Source: Sphingomonas sp. Root710
GTDB lineage: Bacteria > Pseudomonadota > Alphaproteobacteria > Sphingomonadales > Sphingomonadaceae
Direction: 5' to 3'
NCBI RefSeq assembly: GCF_001429065.1
Contig: NZ_LMIB01000016.1
Location: forward strand, 133,684-197,683
DNA: 64,000 bases
The notes below the pieces were generated by a model, which was given only the letters and a program-made list of their open reading frames with translations, was not told where the DNA came from and made no database searches. The position numbers and the translations under genes were made by a program. Positions 45,942-57,799 of the stretch are shown one piece after another. Within the stretch, counting starts at the first letter, position 1. The number at the start of each line of letters is the position of its first letter.

Positions 45942-47941
45942 TCGGCAGCCTCCGCGAAGCTCTGGCCGTGAATCAGTTCGGCCGAGCAACGCTGCATCGT
46001 GTCGCTGGCGCGCGCGATCGGGTTGGTCAGGTAGAAATCCTTGATCGGATAGCCGACCGGGCCCGAGACAGCGGCAGCGAGCTTGGGCGGGGCCCAGCCA
46101 TAGTCAGCCAGCCCTTCCTGACCCAGCGCCGGGACGTCGGCGGCCATGGCGGCGCGCAGGCCGTCGAGGCTGTCGAACGGCAGCGTGTGGCCGAGCACTT
46201 CGCTCAGCGCGCGCAGGATCGTCCAGTCCTCACGCGCATCGCCGGGCGGGAAGACCGCGCGGTCGCCGCGCTGGACGCGCCCTTCGGTGTTCACATAGGT
46301 GCCGGGCTTCTCGGTATAGGCCGCGCCCGGCAGGATCACATCCGCCGCCGCCGCGCCCGCGTCGCCATGATGGCCGACATAGACCTTGAAGCTTTTGGCG
46401 AACTTGGTCGCGTCGACATCGTCCGCGCCGAGCAGGAAGAGCAGCTTCGGCGCGGCGGCCACGAGGTCGGCGATGCCGCCCTTCTGGCCATAACCGAGCA
46501 TCAGCCCGCCCATCCGCGCGGCGGCGAGATGGACGACATTATAGCCGTTCCAACCCTGCTTCACGAGGCCGAGCGTCTCGACCAGCGCCAGCGTCGCACC
46601 CTGAGCGCCCGCCTTCAGCCCGCCGCCGCCGAGGATCAGCGCCGGACGCTGGGCGCTGGCGAAGGCGTCGAGGACGGTCTGCGGCAGTGTGCCGAGCATG
46701 CCGAGATCGTTGCCGAGCCACTGGACCTTGTAAGTCAGGTCGAGCTCTTCGCCGATCGCGAAGATCGCCGCACCGCGCTTTGCCGCCTTGCGGACCCGCG
46801 TGTTGATCAGCGGCGCTTCCCAGCGCAGGTTGGTGCCGACCAGCAGGATCGCGTCGGCGGTCTCGATGCCCGCGATCGTGCTGTTGAAGTTGACCGACGC
46901 CAGATCGCTGACGTCATAGTCCATGCCGGTCTGACGGCCTTCGAGCAGGGTCGAACCCATCTTCGCCAGCAGCGCCTTGGCGGCGTACATCGTTTCGCAG
47001 TCGAGCTGGTCGCCCGCGACCGCGGCGACCGACGAACCCGCCTTCACCGCCTTGATCGCGGCGAACGCCTCGGCCCAGCTCGCCTCGACCGGCTTGCCGC
47101 CCTTGCGGACATAGGGCTTGTCGAGACGGCGGCGGACCAGGCCATCGACAGCATGGCGCGTCTTGTCCGACGCCCATTCCTCGTTCACGTCCTCGTTGAT
47201 GCGCGGCAGCACGCGCAGCACCTGACGGCCGCGGCTGTCGAAGCGGACATTGGTGCCGACCGCGTCCATCACGTCGATGCCGTAGCTCTTCTTGAGCTCC
47301 CACGGCCGCGCCTCGAAGGCATAGGGCTTGCTGGTCAGCGCGCCGACCGGGCAGAGATCGACGACATTGCCCGACAGCTCGCTCGTCACCGCCTGTTCGA
47401 GATAGGAGGTGATCTGCATATTCTCGCCGCGATAGATCGCGCCGATCTCCTCGACGCCCGAGACTTCCTCGGCGAAGCGGACGCAACGGGTGCACTGGAT
47501 GCAGCGGGTCATCGTCGTCTTGACGATCGGGCCCATATATTTGTCGGTGACGGCGCGCTTGTTCTCGGCGAAGCGGCTCTGCCCCTTGCCATAGGCGACC
47601 GACTGGTCCTGCAAATCGCATTCGCCGCCCTGGTCGCAGATCGGGCAATCGAGCGGGTGGTTGATGAGCAGGAACTCCATCACCCCCTCGCGCGCCTTCT
47701 TCACCATCGGCGACTGGGTGAACACCTCCTGATTGTCGGCGGCGGGCAGCGCGCAGGACGCCTGCGGCTTGGGCGGCCCGGGCTTCACCTCGACAAGGCA
47801 CATCCGGCAATTGCCGGCGATCGACAGCCGCTCATGGTAACAGAAGCGCGGAATCTCCTTGCCCGCGGCTTCGCAGGCCTGGAGCACCGTGGCGCCGGCG
47901 GGGACCTCGACTTCGATCCCGTCTACGGTCAGCTTAGGCAT
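45938..47941 (-). CDS. nuoG: NADH-quinone oxidoreductase subunit G
   Basis: The 667-residue subunit carries the N-terminal [2Fe-2S] domain ([18 protein letters not shown]) and [4Fe-4S] ligands in [18 protein letters not shown] and [11 protein letters not shown], followed by the catalytically inactive molybdopterin-oxidoreductase-like domain. The length is typical of alphaproteobacteria. It starts 18 bp after the stop of the extra secreted-protein gene. Confidence 0.95.
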   Translation of the reverse strand: MPKLTVDGIEVEVPAGATVLQACEAAGKEIPRFCYHERLSIAGNCRMCLVEVKPGPPKPQASCALPAADNQEVFTQSPMVKKAREGVMEFLLINHPLDCPICDQGGECDLQDQSVAYGKGQSRFAENKRAVTDKYMGPIVKTTMTRCIQCTRCVRFAEEVSGVEEIGAIYRGENMQITSYLEQAVTSELSGNVVDLCPVGALTSKPYAFEARPWELKKSYGIDVMDAVGTNVRFDSRGRQVLRVLPRINEDVNEEWASDKTRHAVDGLVRRRLDKPYVRKGGKPVEASWAEAFAAIKAVKAGSSVAAVAGDQLDCETMYAAKALLAKMGSTLLEGRQTGMDYDVSDLASVNFNSTIAGIETADAILLVGTNLRWEAPLINTRVRKAAKRGAAIFAIGEELDLTYKVQWLGNDLGMLGTLPQTVLDAFASAQRPALILGGGGLKAGAQGATLALVETLGLVKQGWNGYNVVHLAAARMGGLMLGYGQKGGIADLVAAAPKLLFLLGADDVDATKFAKSFKVYVGHHGDAGAAAADVILPGAAYTEKPGTYVNTEGRVQRGDRAVFPPGDAREDWTILRALSEVLGHTLPFDSLDGLRAAMAADVPALGQEGLADYGWAPPKLAAAVSGPVGYPIKDFYLTNPIARASDTMQRCSAELIHGQSFAEAAE

Positions 47942-47959
47942 GGAGAGTCCTGACAGTCA

Positions 47960-48669
47960 TCAATTGGTCGCCGCGAGCGCAGGCGCGGTCGCACGATGGA
48001 AAAGCGCCTCGGCTAGCGCGGCGCGAAGCCCCTGGCGATTGGCCTTGAGCGTTGCGCCCTGCGGCAGGCACGGGCCGAGCGACGGCGCCAGAGCCCGCGC
48101 GGCGGCGAGCTCTTCGGGGGTTTCCGCCGACGTGGCGAGGAGCGCCCGGATGCCTGCGGGATTCTGGTCGGCAACGCACACCGCCATCTCGTCGACGATC
48201 GGGTCCCGGCCTGTGATGGCGAACCATTCGCGTGTGTAAGAGGCCTGCGAGGGCGCTGGTTGAAGCGCCTCGTCGTCCTTGATCGTATCGAGGATCGCTT
48301 CGGCATACATGCCACGCATCACATCGGGCGAAGAGGTGATCTGCAAGCCCTCGGCGACTGCCCCATCGCTCAGCGTGACGCTGTTGTTGCAATCCACTTG
48401 GCGGGAAAGGCTTCGCTCGTAGCGTTCCTGATCCGCTGGGGCCAGCGACGTCATCAAACCCCGGACCGACGCCCCGCGCTTCAAATAAAGACAGGCAGCA
48501 AAGCGGTGAGCGGCCCTGACGGCGCTGCCATTATCCCGTGCACGCGTCGTGTCGCGTGTCTCACGCTGGATCAGGCGCGATCCCAGCTTAGGCTCCGCCT
48601 GCGCCATGGTCGCCAGCAGCATCGGAGCGAGCACCGCTCCGGCTAAAGTGGTAGCGAGCAAATTCCGGT

Positions 48670-48673
<4 letters not shown>
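47960..48673 (-). CDS. Secreted protein of unknown function inside the nuo operon
   Basis: The 237-residue protein has a signal peptide ([24 protein letters not shown]) and no motif I recognise. Four Cys residues ([29 protein letters not shown]) could form disulfides in the periplasm. ATG at 48673 overlaps the nuoF stop (ATGA), so it is translationally coupled to complex I, and nuoG follows after 18 bp. The tail is Ala-rich. It is not a standard Nuo subunit. A role in assembly is conceivable but not shown; a lineage-specific passenger gene is as likely. Confidence 0.8.
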
Positions 48674-49970
<1,297 letters not shown>

Positions 49971-49971
<1 letters not shown>

Positions 49972-50120
49972 CAGACCGTTTTCCCGAAGAATTTGGCTGC
50001 GATGAAATAGACGGCCAGCCCGATCGCGATGGCGATCGCGATGCCGAGCAGCTTGAAGGTCAGCTTGATGAGGATGACCGCCACGACGATCGTGACGATG
50101 ATCGAGATCAGCGCGCTCAT
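49971..50120 (-). CDS. 49-residue single-pass membrane protein in the nuo operon
   Basis: I found this short frame by reading the nuoE-nuoF gap. It encodes [20 protein letters not shown], then [19 protein letters not shown] and a basic end ([10 protein letters not shown]): two closely spaced hydrophobic stretches with Lys residues between and after. Its ATG overlaps the nuoE stop (ATGA) and its stop overlaps the nuoF ATG (TGATG), so the reading frame is locked to both neighbours, which is strong evidence that it is translated. No function is known to me; a small complex I-associated or membrane-anchoring protein is a possible reading. Confidence 0.8.
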
Positions 50121-50794
50121 GCGGGGGTGTTCCAGCGATTGCGGTAATCGTGGTTCTCGCCGACCATCTCCTTGAGCGTGGTCGGACCGCCCTCGGCGCA
50201 GCTCGTCTGGCGGTCGATCTGCGGGCCGATCTTGGGCTGCTCGCCCTTCGCCAGCGCATCGAGGATCGCGGTGGTCGTCTCGAAGGTCAGGTCTTCATAA
50301 TTATCGTCGTTGATCTGGACCATCGGCGCGTTGGCGCAGGCGCCCAGGCACTCGACCTCGGTCAGCGTGAACAGCCCGTCGGCAGTCGTCGCGCCCTTCT
50401 TCAGGCCCTTCTTGTAGCAGGCGTCGAGCACGTCGTCCGATCCGCGCAGCATGCACGGCGTCGTCCCGCACACCTGGACATGATAGCGGCCGACCGGCGC
50501 GAGATTGTACATCGTGTAGAAGCTGGCGACCTCGAACACGCGGATATAGGCCATGCCGAGCTGGCGGCCGATATATTCCATCACCGGCACCGGCAGCCAG
50601 CCCTGGGTCCGCGTCTCCGCACCCACCTGGCGCTGCGCGAGGTCAAGCAGCGGCATCACCGCCGACTGCTGGCGGCCCGGCGGGTAGCGCGCGATGATCT
50701 TCTCGGCCTGCGCCGCGTTCTCGGGCGTCCAGGCGAAATCGCCCCAACGCGCGCGGGTCTCGGCCTCGTCAGGGATATGGGCTGCGTCAGACAT
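50117..50794 (-). CDS. nuoE: NADH-quinone oxidoreductase subunit E
   Basis: The 225-residue thioredoxin-like subunit binds a [2Fe-2S] cluster via [11 protein letters not shown] and [12 protein letters not shown]. The C-terminal 45 residues after the core are longer than in E. coli, as in mitochondria-like alphaproteobacterial enzymes. ATG at 50794 shares one base with the nuoD stop (TAATG). Confidence 0.95.
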   Translation of the reverse strand: MSDAAHIPDEAETRARWGDFAWTPENAAQAEKIIARYPPGRQQSAVMPLLDLAQRQVGAETRTQGWLPVPVMEYIGRQLGMAYIRVFEVASFYTMYNLAPVGRYHVQVCGTTPCMLRGSDDVLDACYKKGLKKGATTADGLFTLTEVECLGACANAPMVQINDDNYEDLTFETTTAILDALAKGEQPKIGPQIDRQTSCAEGGPTTLKEMVGENHDYRNRWNTPA

Positions 50795-52014
50795 TAGCGG
50801 TCGCACTCCCCGAACACGACGTCGATCGCCGACAGGACGGCAGTGGTGTCGGCCAGCATGTGGCCCTTCATCATGAAATCCATCGCCTGGAGATGGCTGA
50901 ACGCGGTCGGCCGGATCTTGCAGCGATAGGGTTTGTTGGTGCCGTCGGAGACCAGATAGACGCCGAACTCGCCCTTGGGGCTCTCGGTCGCGACGTAAAC
51001 GTCGCCGGCGGGCACGTGGAAGCCTTCGGTGTAGAGCTTGAAATGGTGGATCAACGCTTCCATCGAGCGCTTCATCTCGCCACGCTTGGGCGGAACCACC
51101 TTGCGGTCGAGGCTGGCGATCGGCCCCTCGGGCATCTCGTTGAGGCACTGCCGCATGATGCGCGCCGACTGGCGGACCTCCTCGACACGGACCATGAAAC
51201 GGTCATAGCAATCGCCCTTGGTGCCAACCGGAATCTCGAAATCCATCCGGTCATAGACGTCATAGGGCTGCGCCTTGCGGATGTCCCAGGGGATGCCCGC
51301 CGCACGGATCATCGGCCCAGAGAATCCCCAGGCGATCGCATCGTCCTTGCTGACGGTGCCGATGTCGACATTGCGCTGCTTGAAGATGCGGTTGTCGGCG
51401 ACCAGGCTGATCGCATCCTCGAACAGGCGCGGCAGCCGCCTGTCGAGCCAGTCGCCGATGTCGGCGAGCAGCTTGAGCGGAGCGTCCTGGTGGACGCCGC
51501 CGGGCCGGAAATAGGCCGAGTGCATCCGCGCGCCCGACACGCGCTCGAAGAAGTTGAGGCAATCCTCGCGGATCTCGAACAGCCACAGGTTCGGCGTCAT
51601 CGCGCCGACGTCCATGACGTGCGACCCGAGGTTGAGCATATGGTTGCAGATGCGGGTCAGCTCAGCAAAGAACACCCGCAGATATTGCGCGCGCAGCGGC
51701 ACTTCGAGCTGGAGCAGCTTCTCGATCGCCAGCACATAGCTGTGCTCCATCGCCAGAGGCGAGCAATAGTCGAGCCGGTCGAAATAGGGCAGCGCCTGCA
51801 GGTAGGTCTTGTACTCGATCAGCTTTTCGGTGCCGCGGTGGAGCAACCCGACATGCGGATCGACGCGCTCTACGATCTCGCCGTCGAGCTCCATCACCAT
51901 GCGCAGCACGCCGTGCGCCGCCGGGTGCTGGGGGCCGAAGTTGATCGTGTAGTTCTGAATCTCGGTCTCGCCCTGCTGGGCCTCCGGAGTCAGGGTCTCG
52001 TAGGTCGAGGCCAT
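50794..52014 (-). CDS. nuoD: NADH-quinone oxidoreductase subunit D
   Basis: The 406-residue 49-kDa-type subunit lines the quinone site. [20 protein letters not shown] (His-rich loop), [31 protein letters not shown] and the C-terminal [19 protein letters not shown] are conserved. It is separate from nuoC, unlike enterobacterial fusions, and overlaps its stop by one base. Confidence 0.96.
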   Translation of the reverse strand: MASTYETLTPEAQQGETEIQNYTINFGPQHPAAHGVLRMVMELDGEIVERVDPHVGLLHRGTEKLIEYKTYLQALPYFDRLDYCSPLAMEHSYVLAIEKLLQLEVPLRAQYLRVFFAELTRICNHMLNLGSHVMDVGAMTPNLWLFEIREDCLNFFERVSGARMHSAYFRPGGVHQDAPLKLLADIGDWLDRRLPRLFEDAISLVADNRIFKQRNVDIGTVSKDDAIAWGFSGPMIRAAGIPWDIRKAQPYDVYDRMDFEIPVGTKGDCYDRFMVRVEEVRQSARIMRQCLNEMPEGPIASLDRKVVPPKRGEMKRSMEALIHHFKLYTEGFHVPAGDVYVATESPKGEFGVYLVSDGTNKPYRCKIRPTAFSHLQAMDFMMKGHMLADTTAVLSAIDVVFGECDR

Positions 52015-52910
52015 TACTTCGTCCCTCCGTCACCCTTGGGCTTGCGCGGCGCGCGCGGCTTGGCCGGAGCTTTCGCCGGGTCGGTGTCCTTCGAGGTTTC
52101 GGCCTTCGGCTTCGCCGACGCGCGCGGCTTGGCGGCGGCCTTGTTCGCGGCCTTGCCCGCGCCGGTGTCGGCTGGGCTGTCGGTGGTCTTCGGCGTGGCC
52201 GGCGGCGGCGTGGCGGCCACGGGGGCCGGATCGGCATTGGCGGGCGCAGGCGCGGGCGTCGGCGCGCCCGGCTGGGCCGGCGAAACCTTTTCGTCGCCCG
52301 GCAGGATATAATCCGCACCTTCCCATGGGCTCATGAAGTCGAAGCTGCGGAAATCCTGCGCCAGCTTCACCGGCTCATAGACGACGCGCTTGTGGCTTTC
52401 CGAATAGCGCAGCTCGACATAGCCTGTCAGCGGGAAATCCTTGCGCTGCGGGTGACCGCGGAAGCCATAATCGGTCAGGATGCGGCGCAGGTCGGCATTG
52501 CCTTCGAACAGCACGCCATACATGTCGAACACTTCGCGCTCGAGCCAGCCCGCGACCGGCCAAAGCCCGGTCACGCTCGGCACCGGCTGCACCTCGTCGG
52601 TCGCGACATGGACGCGGATGCGGTGATTCTTCGTGAGGCTGAGCAGGCAGTACACCACCTCGAAACGCTCGGCGCGCTCGGGATAGTCGACGCCGGCGAT
52701 CTCCATCAGCTGCTGATAGGCCAGGTCGTCGCGAACGATCGTCATCGCCTCGACCAGCGCCTCGCGACGGACATGCAGCGCATATTCGCCGACGCACTCG
52801 CGAACCTCGATCAGCCGGTCGCCCAGCGCGGCCCGGGCCGCATCGGCGAAACCCTCGATCGTCGCGAAGCGCGGAAAGGTCATCGAGCCGCTCACGATTT
52901 CCCCACTCAC
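52014..52910 (-). CDS. nuoC: NADH-quinone oxidoreductase subunit C with Ala/Pro/Lys-rich tail
   Basis: The 298-residue product contains the normal 30-kDa-type domain (about residues 1-200; [53 protein letters not shown]) plus an additional low-complexity tail of about 90 residues rich in Ala, Pro and Lys ([17 protein letters not shown]), resembling histone H1-like sequence. The tail is in frame with no stop, so it is real at the DNA level. ATG overlaps the nuoB stop. Confidence 0.94.
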   Translation of the reverse strand: MSGEIVSGSMTFPRFATIEGFADAARAALGDRLIEVRECVGEYALHVRREALVEAMTIVRDDLAYQQLMEIAGVDYPERAERFEVVYCLLSLTKNHRIRVHVATDEVQPVPSVTGLWPVAGWLEREVFDMYGVLFEGNADLRRILTDYGFRGHPQRKDFPLTGYVELRYSESHKRVVYEPVKLAQDFRSFDFMSPWEGADYILPGDEKVSPAQPGAPTPAPAPANADPAPVAATPPPATPKTTDSPADTGAGKAANKAAAKPRASAKPKAETSKDTDPAKAPAKPRAPRKPKGDGGTK

Positions 52911-53458
52911 CGTTCCAGCGTCCCGACCCGGCGGATCTTACGCTGCAGCTGCATGATGCCGTAGAGCAGCGCCTCGGCGGTCGGCGGACAGCCGGGGACG
53001 TAGATGTCGACCGGCACGATCCGGTCGCAGCCGCGCACCACCGAATAGCTGTAATGATAATAGCCGCCGCCATTGGCGCAGCTGCCCATCGAGATGACGT
53101 ATTTGGGCTCCGACATCTGGTCGTAGACGCGGCGGAGCGCCGGGGCCATCTTGTTGCACAGCGTGCCCGCGACGATCATCACGTCCGACTGGCGTGGGCT
53201 GGCGCGCGGCGCGGCGCCGAAGCGCTCGAGGTCGTAGCGCGGCATGTTGACGTGGATCATCTCGACCGCGCAGCAGGCGAGGCCGAAGGTCATCCACCAC
53301 AGCGAGCCGGTGCGCGCCCACTGGAACAGCTCTTCGGTCGAGGTGACGAGGAAACCCTTGTCGTTGACCTCGGCCTGCAGCGATTTGAAGAATTCGGCGT
53401 CCGGAGCCATATTTTCCGTGGGGTGCGGGTTCCGGGCCGGGTCGAGGATCACTCCCAT
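52907..53458 (-). CDS. nuoB: NADH-quinone oxidoreductase subunit B
   Basis: The 183-residue subunit carries cluster N2, the last before quinone. Its Cys ligands are in [25 protein letters not shown] and [16 protein letters not shown] at 53458 overlaps the end of nuoA by ten bases; the longer frame upstream is a shadow of nuoA. Confidence 0.96.
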   Translation of the reverse strand: MGVILDPARNPHPTENMAPDAEFFKSLQAEVNDKGFLVTSTEELFQWARTGSLWWMTFGLACCAVEMIHVNMPRYDLERFGAAPRASPRQSDVMIVAGTLCNKMAPALRRVYDQMSEPKYVISMGSCANGGGYYHYSYSVVRGCDRIVPVDIYVPGCPPTAEALLYGIMQLQRKIRRVGTLER

Positions 53459-53826
53459 TCCAGCGCTCCCTTTTTCCACGCATAGACATAGCCGATGGTC
53501 AGTTCGACCAGGAAGATCATCATCGACAGCCAGCCGACGAACCCGATTCCGCCGAGCGACACCGCCCAGGGATAGAGGAAGGCCGCTTCGAGGTCGAATA
53601 TGATGAACAGGATCGCGATCAGGTAGAAGCGCACGTCGAACTGTGCGCGGCTGTCCTCGAAGGCGGGAAAGCCGCACTCATATTCGGTGAGCTTTTCCGG
53701 GCTGGGCTTGTGCGCGCCCGTAAGGCGGCCGACTGCCATCGGCAGAAAGACGAACGCGCTCGACAGCGCGAGCGCCACGCCCAGGAACAGCAGGATCGGC
53801 AAATATCCGGCGGCGACTGACGCCAT
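53449..53826 (-). CDS. nuoA: NADH-quinone oxidoreductase subunit A
   Basis: The 125-residue membrane subunit has three hydrophobic segments and the signature [20 protein letters not shown] with the conserved Cys loop. It is the first gene of the nuo operon. Upstream (53,827-54,067) lie a GGCCGG-GAAT-CCGGCC hairpin and a dyad repeat, but no other gene. Confidence 0.96.
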   Translation of the reverse strand: MASVAAGYLPILLFLGVALALSSAFVFLPMAVGRLTGAHKPSPEKLTEYECGFPAFEDSRAQFDVRFYLIAILFIIFDLEAAFLYPWAVSLGGIGFVGWLSMMIFLVELTIGYVYAWKKGALEWE

Positions 53827-53960
53827 GAACAGGCTCCGAACAAGGGGCCGGGAATCCGGCCTTTGTGGCGTCGTTTAGGCCTGCCGCACCTGCGAAGCAA
53901 GGTGCTGGGCCGGTGAGAATGAATCGCAATAAGCGGGAGTAAATCGGGGCTTTTGCCATC
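53827..53960 (-). promoter_or_regulatory. Probable nuo operon leader and promoter region
   Basis: On the minus strand TTGCTT, 17 bases, then TAAACG (about 53,898-53,870) is a possible sigma-70-type promoter, and a perfect GGCCGG/CCGGCC hairpin lies at 53,846-53,861 in the leader before nuoA. The promoter match is weak and offered as inference. Confidence 0.3.
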
Positions 53961-53973
53961 CCGCCGCCTCCGT

Positions 53974-54057
53974 TCGTCATCTCAGCGAAAGCTGGGATCT
54001 CATTGCCTTTGCCAACGGCGAACCAAAGGGAGATTCCAGCTTTCGCTCGAACGACGA
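53974..54057. repeat. Intergenic dyad repeat (family C)
   Basis: CAGCGAAAGCTGG near 53,984 and CCAGCTTTCGCT near 54,037 are reverse complements, with outer CGTCAT / GAACGACG blocks that partly pair. It lies just after the inositol monophosphatase-like gene and upstream of nuoA. Confidence 0.6.
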
Positions 54058-54067
54058 TCGAGCGCCT

Positions 54068-54889
54068 TCAGACCCCCTTCAAACCCTGCGCGACCAGCTT
54101 GTGGATCTTGGTCGCGAGGCCATCATTGGTGGCGAGATATTCGTTGCGCTCGTGCATCCGGTCGCCGCCGCGGAAGTCGCTGACGAAACCGCCGGCCTCG
54201 CGCACCAGCAGGATGCCTGCTGCCACGTCCCAGATGTTGAGGCTGCTTTCCCAGAAGGCGTCGTAGCGCCCTGCCGCGACCCAGGCGAGGTCGAGCGCTG
54301 CCGAGCCATAGCGGCGGATGCCCGCCACTTCGGGCGCGACCTGTGCGAAGATCGACGTCCACTGCCGGATGTCGCCGTGCCCCATGAAGGGAATGCCGGT
54401 CGCGACCAGCGCCTCGCTGAGATCGCGGCGTGCCGACACGCGCAGCCGGGCGTTCTGCAGCCAGGCACCACGGCCCTTTTCGGCCCAGAAGCTCTCGTCG
54501 GTCAGCGGCTGATAGATCAGCGCCTGAGTCACCTCGCCGCGCTTCTGCCCCGGGCGCGGCTCCTCGACCGCGATCGAGATGGCGAAGTGCGGCAGGCCGT
54601 GAAGGAAATTGCTGGTGCCGTCGAGCGGATCGACGATCCAGCGCGGCTTGGTCGGGTCGCCCTCGATCTCGCCGCCTTCCTCCATCACGAAGCCCCAGTC
54701 GGGCCGTGCGCGCTTGAGCTCTTCATAGAGCGTCTCTTCGGCGCGGCGGTCGGCCATCGACACGAAGTCGGCGGGCCCCTTGCGGCTCACCTGAAGCTGC
54801 TGAACCTCGTTGAAGTCGCGCCGCAGCCGCGGCGCCGCCTTGCGCGCCGCGCGGTCCATGACGGTGATGAGGCCAGAATGGGCTACCAT
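54068..54889 (-). CDS. Inositol monophosphatase family protein (SuhB/CysQ-like)
   Basis: The 273-residue Mg2+-dependent phosphatase has the metal-binding Glu in VMEEGGEIEG, WIVDPLDGTSNFLHGLPHF and the C-terminal WDVAAGILLVREAGG. Substrates in the family include inositol phosphates and 3'-phosphoadenosine phosphates. ATG at 54889 follows GGAGA; the start region overlaps a large inverted repeat. It follows efp on the same strand. Confidence 0.92.
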   Translation of the reverse strand: MVAHSGLITVMDRAARKAAPRLRRDFNEVQQLQVSRKGPADFVSMADRRAEETLYEELKRARPDWGFVMEEGGEIEGDPTKPRWIVDPLDGTSNFLHGLPHFAISIAVEEPRPGQKRGEVTQALIYQPLTDESFWAEKGRGAWLQNARLRVSARRDLSEALVATGIPFMGHGDIRQWTSIFAQVAPEVAGIRRYGSAALDLAWVAAGRYDAFWESSLNIWDVAAGILLVREAGGFVSDFRGGDRMHERNEYLATNDGLATKIHKLVAQGLKGV

Positions 54890-54904
54890 GGCAAAATCTC
54901 CCCC

Positions 54905-55020
54905 CCTCCCTGCCAAGGGAGGGGGTTGGGGGGTGGGTTAGTCCGTCGATCAGGGCAGAGCTATCCGCCACAACGCGCGGCGAAACCCACCCCTCGATCC
55001 CCTCCCTTGGCAGGGAGGGA
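54905..55020. repeat. Large inverted repeat between efp and the inositol monophosphatase-like gene
   Basis: CCCTCCCTGCCAAGGGAGGG at the left pairs with CCCTCCCTTGGCAGGGAGGG at the right (about 55,001-55,020), and GGGGTGGGTT near 54,930 pairs with AACCCACCCC near 54,984. It would form a long hairpin just upstream of the phosphatase start, where its ribosome binding region begins. Confidence 0.75.
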
Positions 55021-55029
55021 AGTTTAGAA

Positions 55030-55593
55030 TCAATCCGCCCGGCGGACATATTCCTGGCTGTAGACGTCGACGACGATGCGGGTGCCGCTGGCGATATGCG
55101 GGGGCACCATCACGCGGACGCCGTTTTCCAGCAGCGCGGGCTTGTAGCTCGACGAGGCAGTCTGCCCCTTCACCACCGCATCGGCCTCGACGATCAGCGC
55201 CTCAACCGTGTCTGGCAGCTGCACCGAGATCGGGCGCTCGTCATAGAGCTCCATCACCACGTCCATGCCGTCGTTGAGGAAGGCCGCCGCGTCGCCGAGC
55301 AGGTCGCGCGGCAGGGTGATTTGCTCGTAGCTGTCCTTGTCCATGAAGGTCAGGTCGTCACCTTCGGCGAACAGGAACTGGAAATCCTTGGTGTCGAGGC
55401 GGACGCGCTCGACGGTCTCGGCCGAACGGAAGCGGACATTGTTCTTCCGCCCGTCGATCAGGTTCTTCATCTCGACCTGCATATAGGCGCCGCCCTTGCC
55501 GGGCTGGGTATGCTGGATCTTGACCGCGCGCCAGATGCCGCCTTCATATTCGATGATGTTGCCGGGACGGATGTCCACGCCGCTGATCTTCAT
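55030..55593 (-). CDS. efp: Elongation factor P
   Basis: The 187-residue three-domain factor relieves ribosome stalling at proline runs. The N-terminal KOW-like domain includes the loop [17 protein letters not shown] with the modifiable Lys, and [20 protein letters not shown] near the C-terminus is conserved. Length is normal. It lies upstream of the phosphatase gene, separated by a large inverted repeat. Confidence 0.95.
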   Translation of the reverse strand: MKISGVDIRPGNIIEYEGGIWRAVKIQHTQPGKGGAYMQVEMKNLIDGRKNNVRFRSAETVERVRLDTKDFQFLFAEGDDLTFMDKDSYEQITLPRDLLGDAAAFLNDGMDVVMELYDERPISVQLPDTVEALIVEADAVVKGQTASSSYKPALLENGVRVMVPPHIASGTRIVVDVYSQEYVRRAD

Positions 55594-55686
55594 GATTCAC
55601 CTGAGACTGTGAGGATTTGAAAGAGCCGGCGGGCGCCATAGCCGCGCGGGCGCGAATTGGCAACTTTGCCGGTCTTCTCGTCCCGA

Positions 55687-57663
55687 TCAGCCGATCGACT
55701 TCGAAACCCGCGCCACCCAGCGGTACAGGCCGATCAGCAGAGCGATCACCAGCGCAGTGCCCGCCAGCATCGCCAGTCCTTCATGCCCTGCGCCGATCAG
55801 CGCCAGGGGCTCGCCGCTACCGGTGGCGACGATCAAACCGGCGAGCAGGACACCGAACAGGCTCTCGCCGACGATGAAGCCGGAGGCGAGCAGCACGCCC
55901 ATGCGCTGCGACACCGGATCGGGGTGACGGCGGTCATAGATATAGCCGATCACCGCGCCGGCGACGACCGGCAGGGTTGCCGACATCGGCAGATAGATAC
56001 CGATGCCGACCGCCAGCGGCGGCATGCGCAGCCACTGCCTGCGCCCGAGATAGGCGTCGAGCGCGATCAGCGCGACGCCGACCCCCGCGCCGATGAAGAT
56101 CATGTGCCAGTCGAGCCCTGCGCCGAGGATGCCGCTTGCCAGCGTTGCGATCAGCGTCGCCTGGGGCGCGGGCAGCGGCGCCTTCGGCGTCGGCAGGCCG
56201 CTGCCGGCGAGCGGTGCGAAGCCATAGGCCGCGTTGAGCAGGTCGAGGATCGGCGGGATCACCGCCGAACCGGCCAGCACGCCGATCATCAGCGCCACCT
56301 GCTGCTTCCATGGCGTCGCACCGATCAGCTGGCCGGTCTTGAGATCCTGGAGATTGTCGTTGGCGATCACCGCGCAGGCGAGCACCAGTCCGGTCACGAA
56401 CAAGGCGAAGGCGACGAGATGCGGCCCCGCCCCGGCATCGGCAATCGGCCGTACCGCCACCGCGAGCAGCAGCGCCGAACCCAGCACGCCGAGGATGGCC
56501 AGCCCCGACACCGGGCTGTTCGACGATCCGATCAGCCCCGCCATATAACCGCAGATCGCCGCGACGAACGCCCCCATCAGCAGCACATAGACATAGAAGC
56601 CGAGCGACAGCGGCAGCGCATAGGGTGCGAGCGGCCCCTGTCCGGCGAAATGCCAGAGCAGCCCAACGATCAGCGGCGCGATGCCCGCGACGATCACCGC
56701 AAGCCAGCCGACGCCGATGTCGCGCTCCTCGACCGGCAGCAATTCCGCCGCGGCCTTGCGCGCCTTCGACGCGGCGATCGCGCCGGCCATGCCCTGCCAT
56801 AGCGGCCGGGCCAGCTTGCCCATCGTCCAGATCGCCGCCGTGCCGATCACGCCCGCGCCGAGGAAACGGACATCGCTGGTGAACACCGCGAGCGCGGCGT
56901 CCTCGGCCGGGCCCGGCGCGGCGGCAAGATAGCTGAGGACCGGCATGGCGACGCCGAAGCCGATCAGCAGGCCCAGCCCCATGGCCAGCCCGACCGACAG
57001 TCCGACCAGATGCCCCGCGCCGAGCAAGGCGAAAGACAGCGAGGTCCACAACCCGGTCGCGGCATAGCTGGTGCCGATCCGGAACCAGGTCGCGGCTTCG
57101 GCGGCAACCAGCTTGGTCGCGGCGAGCATCGCATAGCCCATCGAGGCGACCGACCCGGCCAGGATCACCCGCAGGCCCGCCTTCGACTCGGCGGCGCCCT
57201 CGGCGGTCTGGGTGCCGACGCGCAGCACCTCGGCGGCGGCGACGCCCTCGGGATAGGGCAGGTCCGATCCGGTCACCAGTGCGCGGCGCAGCGGCACCGA
57301 CAGCACGACCCCCATCATCCCGCCGGCCGCGCACAGCAGGAAGGTCTGCCAGAAGGGAAAGCCCTGCCACCAGCCGATCATCACCAGCCCCGGCAGCACG
57401 AAGATGATCGCCGCAATACAGCCTGCCGCCGAGGCGACCGTCTGGACAATATTATTCTCGAAGATGCTGCTGTTGCGTACCAGCCGCAGGATCGCCATCG
57501 AGATCACCGCGGCGGGAATCGAGGTCGCGAAGGTCAACCCGACCCGCAACCCGAGATAGACGTTGGCCGACGTGAATATGAAGGTGATGAGAACGCCGAG
57601 CAGCAGCCCGCGCAGGGTCAGCTCGCGCGCCGCGCCCGCCACGGCATCCATCTTCCCCGCCAT
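55687..57663 (-). CDS. OPT-family oligopeptide transporter
   Basis: The 658-residue inner-membrane protein has about 16 hydrophobic segments and OPT-family stretches: ELTLRGLLLGVLITFIFTSA with NVYLGLRVG, PYPEGVAAAEVLRVG, and NDNLQDLKTGQLIGATPWKQ. OPT proteins import oligopeptides or metal chelates with protons. It stands alone, downstream of no co-directional gene, with a long AT-rich leader region upstream. Confidence 0.92.
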   Translation of the reverse strand: MAGKMDAVAGAARELTLRGLLLGVLITFIFTSANVYLGLRVGLTFATSIPAAVISMAILRLVRNSSIFENNIVQTVASAAGCIAAIIFVLPGLVMIGWWQGFPFWQTFLLCAAGGMMGVVLSVPLRRALVTGSDLPYPEGVAAAEVLRVGTQTAEGAAESKAGLRVILAGSVASMGYAMLAATKLVAAEAATWFRIGTSYAATGLWTSLSFALLGAGHLVGLSVGLAMGLGLLIGFGVAMPVLSYLAAAPGPAEDAALAVFTSDVRFLGAGVIGTAAIWTMGKLARPLWQGMAGAIAASKARKAAAELLPVEERDIGVGWLAVIVAGIAPLIVGLLWHFAGQGPLAPYALPLSLGFYVYVLLMGAFVAAICGYMAGLIGSSNSPVSGLAILGVLGSALLLAVAVRPIADAGAGPHLVAFALFVTGLVLACAVIANDNLQDLKTGQLIGATPWKQQVALMIGVLAGSAVIPPILDLLNAAYGFAPLAGSGLPTPKAPLPAPQATLIATLASGILGAGLDWHMIFIGAGVGVALIALDAYLGRRQWLRMPPLAVGIGIYLPMSATLPVVAGAVIGYIYDRRHPDPVSQRMGVLLASGFIVGESLFGVLLAGLIVATGSGEPLALIGAGHEGLAMLAGTALVIALLIGLYRWVARVSKSIG

Positions 57664-57799
57664 ATCGCCTCCTTCGATCGAACGGGCGCAGAATGGCGGC
57701 GCAGCCGACTCCTGACAATGGGGAGCGATTCTGTTCGCCGTTGCGATATCGATTTAACGCAGGTGCAGCACACTTACACGGCTGAACATAAAATATGAT

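Noticed and set aside
45968-47953. 661-codon open frame on the plus strand
   Set aside because: Antisense of nuoG. Arg/Ala/Asp/His-rich, no signature, whereas the other strand has all cluster-binding cysteines.
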